Source: Streptomyces brevispora
Lineage (GTDB): Bacteria; Actinomycetota; Actinomycetes; Streptomycetales; Streptomycetaceae
DNA length: 64,000 nucleotides
NCBI RefSeq assembly: GCF_007829885.1
Contig: NZ_VIWW01000001.1
Span: forward strand, 4,650,001 to 4,714,000
Reading direction: 5' to 3'
Shown: in pieces, positions 18,472 through 25,581 of the stretch
Position numbering within the stretch: the first letter of the stretch is position 1
Layout of the letters: each line of letters starts with the position of its first letter
The notes under the pieces: model-generated
The model's input: only the letters and a program-made list of their open reading frames with translations
What the model was told of the DNA's origin: nothing
Database searches by the model: none
Program-made: the position numbers and the translations under genes

Positions 18472-20064
18472 GTGAGCTCGAAACCTGTCGTACTCATCGC
18501 TGAAGAGCTGTCGCCCGCCACGGTGGACGCCCTGGGCCCGGACTTCGAGATCCGGCACTGCAACGGCGCGGACCGCGCCGAGCTTCTCCCCGCGATCGCC
18601 GATGTCGACGCCATCCTGGTGCGCTCCGCCACCAAGGTCGACGCCGAGGCCATCGCCGCCGCGAAGAAGCTGAAGGTCGTCGCCCGCGCGGGCGTCGGTC
18701 TGGACAACGTCGATGTCTCCTCGGCCACCAAGGCCGGTGTGATGGTCGTGAACGCGCCGACCTCCAACATCGTCACCGCCGCCGAGCTGGCCTGCGGTCT
18801 GCTGGTCGCCACCGCGCGCAACATCCCCCAGGCCAACACCGCCCTCAAGAACGGCGAGTGGAAGCGCTCCAGGTACACCGGCGTCGAGCTGAGCGAGAAG
18901 ACCCTCGGCGTCGTCGGCCTCGGCCGCATCGGCGTCCTGGTCGCCCAGCGCATGTCGGCCTTCGGCATGAAGATCGTCGCGTTCGACCCCTATGTGCAGC
19001 CCGCGCGTGCCGCGCAGATGGGCGTCAAGCTCCTCTCGCTGGACGAGCTGCTCGAGGTCTCCGACTTCATCACCGTGCACCTCCCCAAGACCCCGGAGAC
19101 ACTCGGCCTGATCGGCGACGAGGCGCTGCACAAGGTGAAGCCCTCGGTGCGGATCGTCAACGCCGCGCGCGGTGGCATCGTCGACGAGGAGGCGCTCGCC
19201 TCCGCCCTCAAGGAGGGCCGCGTCGCCGGCGCCGGCCTCGACGTGTACACCAAGGAGCCCTGCACGGACTCCCCGCTGTTCCAGTTCGACCAGGTCGTCT
19301 GCACCCCGCACCTCGGCGCCTCCACCGACGAGGCCCAGGAGAAGGCGGGCATCGCGGTCGCCAAGTCGGTGCGCCTCGCGCTGGCCGGTGAGCTCGTACC
19401 GGACGCGGTCAACGTCCAGGGCGGCGTTATCGCCGAGGACGTCCGTCCGGGCCTGCCGCTCGCCGAGAAGCTCGGCCGGATCTTCACCGCGCTCGCGGGC
19501 GAGGTCGCGGCCCGCCTCGACGTCGAGGTGTACGGCGAGATCACCCAGCACGACGTCAAGGTGCTCGAACTCTCCGCGCTCAAGGGTGTCTTCGAGGACG
19601 TGGTCGACGAGACCGTGTCGTACGTGAACGCACCGCTGTTCGCGCAGGAGCGCGGTGTCGAGGTCCGCCTCACCACCAGCTCCGAGTCGCCCGAGCACCG
19701 TAACGTGGTCACCGTCCGCGGCACGCTCGCGGGCGGCGAGGAGGTCGCGGTCTCCGGCACGCTGGCCGGTCCCAAGCACCTCCAGAAGATCGTCGCGATC
19801 GGCGACCACGACGTGGACCTGGCGCTCGCCGACCACATGGTCGTGCTGCGCTACCAGGACCGCCCCGGTGTCGTCGGCGCGGTCGGCAAGATCCTCGGCG
19901 AGGCCGGACTGAACATTGCCGGCATGCAGGTCTCGCGGGCCGATGTGGGTGGCGAGGCGCTGGTCGTCCTCACCGTCGACGACGACGTCCCGGCGTCGGT
20001 GCTGACCGATATCGCGGAGGAGATCGGCGCGGCCTCGGCCCGTTCGGTGAACCTGACCGACTGA
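18472..20064 (+). CDS. serA: D-3-phosphoglycerate dehydrogenase
   Basis: A 530-residue enzyme oxidising 3-phosphoglycerate to 3-phosphohydroxypyruvate, the first step of serine synthesis. It is the long, actinobacterial type: substrate domain, Rossmann domain (VGLGRIGVLVAQRMSAFGMKIVAFDPY), catalytic Arg in VNAARGGIVDEEAL and His in CTPHLGAST, then an intervening ASB domain and a C-terminal ACT domain (RPGVVGAVGKILGEAGLNIAGMQVSR) for serine feedback. GTG 18472 has GAGGA five bases upstream and gives the usual MSSKPVVLIAEELSP N-terminus; an in-frame GTG at 18460 would add four residues. It follows ilvC but is separated by a terminator. Confidence 0.96.
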   Translation: MSSKPVVLIAEELSPATVDALGPDFEIRHCNGADRAELLPAIADVDAILVRSATKVDAEAIAAAKKLKVVARAGVGLDNVDVSSATKAGVMVVNAPTSNIVTAAELACGLLVATARNIPQANTALKNGEWKRSRYTGVELSEKTLGVVGLGRIGVLVAQRMSAFGMKIVAFDPYVQPARAAQMGVKLLSLDELLEVSDFITVHLPKTPETLGLIGDEALHKVKPSVRIVNAARGGIVDEEALASALKEGRVAGAGLDVYTKEPCTDSPLFQFDQVVCTPHLGASTDEAQEKAGIAVAKSVRLALAGELVPDAVNVQGGVIAEDVRPGLPLAEKLGRIFTALAGEVAARLDVEVYGEITQHDVKVLELSALKGVFEDVVDETVSYVNAPLFAQERGVEVRLTTSSESPEHRNVVTVRGTLAGGEEVAVSGTLAGPKHLQKIVAIGDHDVDLALADHMVVLRYQDRPGVVGAVGKILGEAGLNIAGMQVSRADVGGEALVVLTVDDDVPASVLTDIAEEIGAASARSVNLTD

Positions 20065-20097
20065 GTCCCTCCCGCACCATCCGTACCCGGCATCTAG

Positions 20098-20118
20098 ACG
20101 TGTGTCTTACACAGACGT
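20098..20118. promoter_or_regulatory. Near-palindromic operator before the TetR gene
   Basis: A 21-base imperfect palindrome (ACGTGTGTCT-T-ACACAGACGT) with matching ACGT, TGT, T/A, ACA and ACGT positions. It lies 13 bases upstream of the -10-like TACGCT (20131-20136), which is itself six bases before the ATG. The position fits autorepression by the TetR product. Confidence 0.6.
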
Positions 20119-20142
20119 TTGCGTGCCGGGTACGCTGCTGTC

Positions 20143-20730
20143 ATGGGACATCGTGAGGATCTGCTCGAAGGCGCCAAGCGCTGCCTGCTGGAGAAGGGGT
20201 ACGCCCGGACGACGGCACGCGACATCGTGGCCGCCTCCGGTACGAACCTCGCCTCCATCGGCTACCACTACGGTTCCAAGGAGGCCTTGCTCAACCTCGC
20301 CTTCATCAAGGTGACGGAGGAGTGGGGTGACTTGCTGACCGACGGGCCCGATGGGGGCGCCGCCGGTGAGGACGTGACCCGGGCGCCGCTCGACCAGTTC
20401 CGCGAGACCTGGGAGCGGGTGATCGGCAGCTATGAGCAGACCCGGTCGGTCTGGCAGCTCCAGATGGAGGTCATCTCCAGGATCGACACCGACCCCGAAC
20501 TGCAGAAGGCCCTGGCCGGCCCGCAGCGTGAGGGCCGGAACGGGCTCGCCGAGAACATGCTGGGCATCGACCCGGAGACCGATCCCGAGAAGGCACGGGT
20601 GGCCGGACTGTTCTGCCAGGCGCTGCTCGCCGGTGTCATGGTCCAGTGGATGATGGACCGTGACTCGGCACCGTCGGCACAGGATCTGACGGACGGACTG
20701 AAAGTGGTCCTGGAGGGGCGGGGGCAGTAG
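20143..20730 (+). CDS. TetR-family transcriptional regulator
   Basis: A 195-residue repressor. The N-terminal helix-turn-helix is clear (LLEGAKRCLLEKGYARTTARDIVAASGTNLASIGYHYGSKEALLNLAF, residues 6-53); the C-terminal ligand/dimer domain reads QLQMEVISRIDTDPELQ and GLFCQALLAGVMVQWMMD, as in the TetR_C group found near stress or export genes. The ATG at 20143 appears leaderless. It is convergent with kdpC, so its targets are not obvious; the palindrome at 20098-20118 suggests autoregulation. An upstream TTG at 20119 lies inside that operator and is unlikely. Confidence 0.88.
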   Translation: MGHREDLLEGAKRCLLEKGYARTTARDIVAASGTNLASIGYHYGSKEALLNLAFIKVTEEWGDLLTDGPDGGAAGEDVTRAPLDQFRETWERVIGSYEQTRSVWQLQMEVISRIDTDPELQKALAGPQREGRNGLAENMLGIDPETDPEKARVAGLFCQALLAGVMVQWMMDRDSAPSAQDLTDGLKVVLEGRGQ

Positions 20731-20776
20731 CGGGGCATCGCCCGGGACCCGGAAGGCAGCTGCCCTCGCGCTCCGG

Positions 20777-21406
20777 TCACGTCAGCCTGGCCAGATCGTG
20801 GTTGAGTTCGATGACATTGACGCGTTCCTGACCCAGAAATCCGAGTACGCGTCCCTGGACGTGTCGGGCGACCAGTGTCCTGACCCTGGCGGGGGCGAGA
20901 CGGCGGGCCCTCGCGACGCGGTCCACCTGTTCGTAGGCGTACGCCGGGGAGATCGCCGGGTCGAGCCCCGAGCCGCTGGCGGTGACGGCGTCCGGGGGGA
21001 CGGACGCGGGCGGGACCCCGTCGAAGGCGGCGACGGCGGCGCGGCGCTCCCTGACGGTCCTGACCAGGTCGGTGTTGTTCGGGCCCAGGTTGGAGGCGCC
21101 GGAGACCGTGGGGTCGTAGCCGCCGGCGGACGGGCGGGGCTGGAACCACTTGGGGTCGGGGCGCGGTGTCTCCTTCTCGTCCCGGGGATTCCTCTTCGGC
21201 AGCAAGAAGTTCTGGCCGATCAGGCTGGAGCCCACCGGCGTGCCGTTCGTCGTCAGCAGGGAGCCGTTGGCCTGGCGGGGGAGACCGGCCTGGGAGATGC
21301 CGGTGACGAGCAGCGGATAGGCGATACCGGTGATCACGGTGAAGACCAGCAGTATCCGCAAGGCAGTCAGATGGTGCTGGAGTACGGGAGGGAGGTGGGT
21401 GCGCAC
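20777..21406 (-). CDS. kdpC: Potassium-transporting ATPase subunit KdpC
   Basis: A 209-residue subunit with one N-terminal membrane helix (TALRILLVFTVITGIAYPLL) and a periplasmic-type outer domain containing GSSLIGQNF, YDPTVSGASNLGPNN and GLDPAISPAYAYEQVDRVARAR. It stabilises KdpB and assists K+ affinity in the KdpFABC complex. Length is normal. It is the last gene of the operon, 34 bases after kdpB; start GTG 21406. The gene is convergent with the TetR gene and only 46 bases from it. Confidence 0.95.
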   Translation of the reverse strand: MRTHLPPVLQHHLTALRILLVFTVITGIAYPLLVTGISQAGLPRQANGSLLTTNGTPVGSSLIGQNFLLPKRNPRDEKETPRPDPKWFQPRPSAGGYDPTVSGASNLGPNNTDLVRTVRERRAAVAAFDGVPPASVPPDAVTASGSGLDPAISPAYAYEQVDRVARARRLAPARVRTLVARHVQGRVLGFLGQERVNVIELNHDLARLT

Positions 21407-21440
21407 CCTGGGATCGCCTTCTTCTCTCGTCGGGCGTCTG

Positions 21441-23564
21441 TCAGCGCAGGCCGGGGATGAACTGAATGAAGAGATCGAGCAGTTTGATGCTGACGAAGGG
21501 CAGGACCAGCCCGCCGAGCCCGTACATCCAGATGTTGCGGCTGAGCAGTTTCGCCGCGGAGGACGGCCGGTAGCGCACGCCGCGCAGCGCCAGCGGGATC
21601 AGAGCGATGATGATCAGCGCGTTGAAGACGATCGCGGAGGCGATCGCCGAGGTCGGGCTGTGCAGTCGCATGATGTTGAGCTTGTCCAGGCCCGGGTAGA
21701 CCATCGCGAACATCGCGGGGATGATCGCGAAGTACTTCGCGACGTCGTTGGCGATGGAGAACGTCGTCAGTGCGCCGCGGGTGATCAGCAGCTGTTTGCC
21801 GATCTCGACGATCTCGATCAGCTTGGTCGGGTTGGAGTCCAGGTCCACCATGTTCCCGGCCTCCTTGGCGGCCGAGGTTCCGGTGTTCATGGCCACGCCG
21901 ACATCGGCCTGGGCGAGCGCCGGGGCGTCGTTGGTGCCGTCGCCGGTCATCGCGACGAGTTTTCCGCCGGCCTGTTCCCGCTTGATGAGGGCCATCTTGT
22001 CCTCGGGGGTGGCCTCGGCGAGGAAGTCGTCGACACCGGCCTCCTCGGCGATGGCGCGCGCGGTCAGCGGGTTGTCGCCGGTGATCATGACGGTCTTGAT
22101 GCCCATCCGGCGCAGTTCGTCGAACCGTTCGCGCATGCCCTCCTTGACGACGTCCTTGAGGTGGATGACACCGAGGATGCGGGCGCCGGGCACGTCGCTG
22201 TGCCGGGTCGCTTCGCCGACGACCAGCGGGGTGCCGCCGCTCGCGGAGATGCCGTCGACGATGCCGCCGACCTCTGCCGTGGGGTGGCCGCCGTTGTCAC
22301 GGACCCAGCGCATCACCGCCGTCGCGGCTCCCTTGCGCAAGGACAGGTTCTCCTGGGGATCGTTGAGATCGACACCGCTCATCCGGCTCTGAGCGGTGAA
22401 GGGCACGAACCGCGCCTGGGCCAGTTCTCCCTCGCTACGGGCGCGTAGCGCGTACTGGCGCTTGGCGAGGACGACGATCGAGCGGCCCTCGGGCGTCTCG
22501 TCGGCGATCGACGACAACTGGGAGGCGTCCGCGAGTTCTTCGATGCTCACCCCGTCCACCGGCAGGAACTCGGCGGCCTGGCGGTTGCCGAGGGTGATGG
22601 TGCCGGTCTTGTCGAGCAGGAGGGTGTTCACGTCGCCCGCGGCCTCCACCGCACGCCCGGACATCGCCAGCACGTTGCGCTGCACGAGCCGGTCCATGCC
22701 CGCGATGCCGATCGCCGAGAGCAGCGCACCGATCGTCGTGGGGATGAGGGCCACCACGAGGGAGACAAGGACGACGATGGTCTGCTCCGCCCCGGCGAAG
22801 ACGGCGAAGGGCTGCAGGGTCGCCACCGCGATCAGGAAGATGATCGTGAGGGATGCCAGCAGGATGTTGAGCGCGATCTCGTTCGGAGTCTTCTGCCGAG
22901 CGGCCCCCTCCACGAGTGCGATCATCCGGTCGATGAAGGTTTCTCCCGGCTTCGAGGTGATCTTCACGATGATCCGGTCCGAGAGCACCTTGGTACCGCC
23001 CGTGACCGCCGACCGGTCGCCGCCCGACTCGCGGATCACCGGCGCCGACTCGCCGGTGATGGCCGATTCGTCGACGCTCGCGATGCCCTCGACCACATCT
23101 CCGTCGCCGGGGACGGTCTGCCCGGCCTCGACGACGACGTGATCGCCCAGACGGAGAGCGGCGCCCGGAACCTCCTGCTCCGTCGCGTCGTCCGCGCCTG
23201 GCCGCCAGCCGGTGAGACGGCGGGCCGTCGTCGTCGTCCTGGCCCGGCGGAGAGTCTCCGCCTGGGCCTTGCCGCGTCCCTCGGCCACTGCTTCGGCGAG
23301 GTTGGCGAAGAGGGATGTCAGCCAGAGCCACCCCGTGATCACCCAGGCGAAGACACTGGGCGACTTGATCGCCGACACCGTGGTCAGCACCGCCCCGACC
23401 TCCACCACGAACATGACGGGGTTGTGGACCATCACCCGCGGATCCAGCTTGCGCAGGGCGTCGGGGAAGGACGTCAGGAGCTGCCGGGGATCGAGCAGCC
23501 CGCCCGAGACCCGGTTCTGCCGGTGCCCGGCGTCCGGCGGGGTGGGAGCGGCGGTCGTGGACAT
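21441..23564 (-). CDS. kdpB: Potassium-transporting P-type ATPase subunit KdpB
   Basis: A 707-residue P-type ATPase that hydrolyses ATP to drive high-affinity K+ uptake by KdpA. The phosphorylation motif LLLDKTGTITLGNRQ places the acceptor Asp at about residue 318; other P-type signatures are GESAPVIRESGGD (actuator TGES), MTGDGTNDAPALAQADVGVAM (hinge) and the KdpB-specific SNPTKLIEIVEIGKQLLITRG. ATG 23564 is fixed by overlap with the kdpA stop (TGATG), giving MSTTAAPTPP. The open frame extends further upstream to 24209 but that part is antisense-like sequence inside kdpA. Confidence 0.97.
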   Translation of the reverse strand: MSTTAAPTPPDAGHRQNRVSGGLLDPRQLLTSFPDALRKLDPRVMVHNPVMFVVEVGAVLTTVSAIKSPSVFAWVITGWLWLTSLFANLAEAVAEGRGKAQAETLRRARTTTTARRLTGWRPGADDATEQEVPGAALRLGDHVVVEAGQTVPGDGDVVEGIASVDESAITGESAPVIRESGGDRSAVTGGTKVLSDRIIVKITSKPGETFIDRMIALVEGAARQKTPNEIALNILLASLTIIFLIAVATLQPFAVFAGAEQTIVVLVSLVVALIPTTIGALLSAIGIAGMDRLVQRNVLAMSGRAVEAAGDVNTLLLDKTGTITLGNRQAAEFLPVDGVSIEELADASQLSSIADETPEGRSIVVLAKRQYALRARSEGELAQARFVPFTAQSRMSGVDLNDPQENLSLRKGAATAVMRWVRDNGGHPTAEVGGIVDGISASGGTPLVVGEATRHSDVPGARILGVIHLKDVVKEGMRERFDELRRMGIKTVMITGDNPLTARAIAEEAGVDDFLAEATPEDKMALIKREQAGGKLVAMTGDGTNDAPALAQADVGVAMNTGTSAAKEAGNMVDLDSNPTKLIEIVEIGKQLLITRGALTTFSIANDVAKYFAIIPAMFAMVYPGLDKLNIMRLHSPTSAIASAIVFNALIIIALIPLALRGVRYRPSSAAKLLSRNIWMYGLGGLVLPFVSIKLLDLFIQFIPGLR

Positions 23565-25228
23565 CAGTGCAGGCCCTCCGCAAGGGGTCCGAGCGCGAGT
23601 GCGGGCAGGTAGGTCAGACCGACGACGATGAGGATCACCGCGGTCAACAGCCCGACGAACTGCGGCCGGTGAGTGGGCAGGGTGCCCGCGGTGACCGGAG
23701 CGGGTTGCTGCGCTGCGAGCGAGCCGGCGAGCGCCAGGACGAACACCATGGGCAGGAACCGGCCGACGAGCATGACCACACCAAGCGTGGTGTTGTACCA
23801 GACGGTGTTCGCGCTCAGCCCCGCGAACGCCGAGCCGTTGTTGTTCGCAGCCGACGTGAAGGCGTACAGGACCTCGGAGAAGCCGTGCGGACCGGAATTG
23901 AGCATGGCCGCCCGCTCTCCCGGGAGCGTCATCGCCAGCCCCGCCCCCACCAGTGCCACCGCGGGCGTGGTCAGGATGTAGAGCGAGGCGAACTTCATCT
24001 CCCGGCCCCGGAGCTTCTTGCCCAGGTACTCGGGTGTCCGGCCCACCATCAGTCCGGCGACGAAGACCGCGACGATCGCCAGGATCAGGATCCCGTAGAG
24101 CCCGGATCCGGTGCCGCCGGGTGCGATCTCCCCCAGCATCATGTTGAAGATCGTCATTCCGCCGCCGCCCGGCGTGTACGAGTCGTGGGAGGAGTTGGTC
24201 GCTCCGCACGACGTGAGGGTGGTGGACACGGCGAACAGGGCCGAGGCCCAGATCCCCAGCCGCGTCTCCTTGCCCTCTGTCATTCCGCCGGCCGCGTGCC
24301 CTGCGGCGCTGCTGACGCTGTGCAGTTCGTTGGCGGTGACGACGGCGACCGACGCGCCCCAGATCAAGGCCATCACGGCGACGACGGCGTATCCCTGGCG
24401 GTTGTCGCCGACCATCGTTCCGAAGGTCCGCGGGAGCGAGAACGCGATGACCAGCATGAGGTAGATCTCGATCAGGTTGGTGAAGGCGTTGGGGTTCTCG
24501 AAGGGGTGCGCGGAGTTCGCGTTGTAGAAACCACCGCCGTTGGTGCCCAGTTCCTTGATGGACTCCTGGGAGGCGACGGGGCCTCCGGGCAGGCCCTGGT
24601 GCCCGCCCGCGATGGTGGTGATGTCATGGAACCCGTGGAAGTTCTGGACGGTGCCGGCGGCCACCAGAACGATCGCGAAGACGCAGGCCGGCGGCAGCAG
24701 AACGCGAAGCACGATCCGTGTCAGGTCCACCCAGAAATTCCCGACGCGATCGGTCTTCTTCCGGTTGAAGCCCCGGATCAGCGCGGCGGCGACGGCGATG
24801 CCCACGGCTGCGGAGACGAAGTTCTGCACCGCTAGGCCCGCCATCTGGACCAGATGCCCCATGGCCGACTCACCTGAATACGACTGCCAGTTGGTATTGG
24901 TGACGAAGGATGTCGCGGTGTTGAACGACTGGTCCGGGGTGATCGGCTTCATGCCCAGGGACAGCAGAAGATGGTTCTGCAGGCGCAGGAACGCGTACAG
25001 GAAGAGTACCGATACGGCTGAGAAGGCCAGGACGCTCCGCAGGTAGACCGGCCATTTCTGGTCGGCGTCGCCGTTCACCCCGCCTGCCCGGTAGACCAGG
25101 CGTTCCACCCGACCATGGTGATCGGCGGTCAGGACTCGGGCCAGGTAGTCGCCCAGCGGGCGAAAGGAGAGACCTAGCGCGACCGCCAGGGCGAGTACCT
25201 GGAGCCAGCCCGCGAGGGTGTCGTTCAT
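23564..25228 (-). CDS. kdpA: Potassium-transporting ATPase subunit KdpA
   Basis: A 554-residue channel-like subunit, related to KcsA/KtrB channels, that carries K+ through the membrane in the KdpFABC complex. About ten to twelve helices are visible, with selectivity-filter-like repeats such as TSFVTNTNWQSY, NGGGFYNANSAHPFENPN, CGATNSSHDSYTPGGG and TSAANNNGSAFAGL. ATG 25228 has AGGAGGAAG just upstream, in the gap after kdpF (13 bases). Its TGA overlaps the kdpB ATG by one base, indicating translational coupling. Confidence 0.97.
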   Translation of the reverse strand: MNDTLAGWLQVLALAVALGLSFRPLGDYLARVLTADHHGRVERLVYRAGGVNGDADQKWPVYLRSVLAFSAVSVLFLYAFLRLQNHLLLSLGMKPITPDQSFNTATSFVTNTNWQSYSGESAMGHLVQMAGLAVQNFVSAAVGIAVAAALIRGFNRKKTDRVGNFWVDLTRIVLRVLLPPACVFAIVLVAAGTVQNFHGFHDITTIAGGHQGLPGGPVASQESIKELGTNGGGFYNANSAHPFENPNAFTNLIEIYLMLVIAFSLPRTFGTMVGDNRQGYAVVAVMALIWGASVAVVTANELHSVSSAAGHAAGGMTEGKETRLGIWASALFAVSTTLTSCGATNSSHDSYTPGGGGMTIFNMMLGEIAPGGTGSGLYGILILAIVAVFVAGLMVGRTPEYLGKKLRGREMKFASLYILTTPAVALVGAGLAMTLPGERAAMLNSGPHGFSEVLYAFTSAANNNGSAFAGLSANTVWYNTTLGVVMLVGRFLPMVFVLALAGSLAAQQPAPVTAGTLPTHRPQFVGLLTAVILIVVGLTYLPALALGPLAEGLH

Positions 25229-25241
25229 CCGGGACTTCCTC

Positions 25242-25331
25242 CTAGAACTTCTCGGGGAAGATCAGGCAGATGACCAGGTAGATCACGAGGCACGCGGCAA
25301 CGATCAGGCCGACGATGTTTTCCGCGTTCAC
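25242..25331 (-). CDS. kdpF: KdpF small subunit
   Basis: A 29-residue single-helix protein (MNAENIVGLIVAACLVIYL, then VICLIFPEKF), which is the standard KdpF form with the terminal FPE/KF motif; it stabilises KdpFABC in the membrane. The GTG start at 25331 overlaps the TGA of the upstream 27-codon ORF as GTGA, so it is probably translated by coupling. kdpA starts 13 bases later. Confidence 0.9.
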   Translation of the reverse strand: MNAENIVGLIVAACLVIYLVICLIFPEKF

Positions 25332-25411
25332 AGGCGTCCGACGCCCTTGGCGGCCAGGCCGATGAGGGCGAACACCACCACCGTGAGGCCGATGTACGCG
25401 ATGTCCGACAT
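25328..25411 (-). CDS. 27-residue membrane peptide upstream of kdpF
   Basis: ATG 25411 to TGA 25328 encodes a 27-residue peptide beginning MSDIAYIGLTVVVFALIGLA and ending with the basic tail AKGVGRL. It is a single membrane helix with an acidic start and a positive end, so it should insert with the C-terminus inside. A GGGGG ribosome site lies about 10 bases upstream, and the stop overlaps the kdpF start (GTGA). It may be an extra small subunit or assembly factor of the potassium pump; from memory a similar peptide occurs in front of kdpF in other actinobacteria. No function is established. Confidence 0.7.
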   Translation of the reverse strand: MSDIAYIGLTVVVFALIGLAAKGVGRL

Positions 25412-25581
25412 CCGCGAAGTACCCCCGCAAAGTCATGAGGGACGGGACTTTTGGGCCCTTCCGACCGGCATGTGGAGTTGATCCGGAAACGAGATCAGTT
25501 CATTTGTGACGCTATATCAGTTGCCGTCAGGATTACCCGCTCGCCCTGTGCGCCGATGGGATGACGGTGAAGTGCGTGGAC
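25412..25581 (-). promoter_or_regulatory. kdp operon promoter region
   Basis: The 170 bases between the kdpD stop and the first kdp ORF include an AT-rich patch (about 25494-25540) with ACTGAT-ATAGC and a second AACTGAT 20-odd bases away on the - strand. This is the likely promoter/operator of the pump genes. No KdpE box could be assigned because no consensus was recognised. Confidence 0.4.

Noticed and set aside
23565..24209. N-terminal extension of KdpB
   Set aside because: It overlaps kdpA in another frame; the kdpA-kdpB TGATG overlap fixes the start.
25500..25581. A kdpE gene downstream of kdpD
   Set aside because: Only about 170 noncoding bases separate kdpD from the small kdp ORF; no receiver domain is encoded in any frame nearby.
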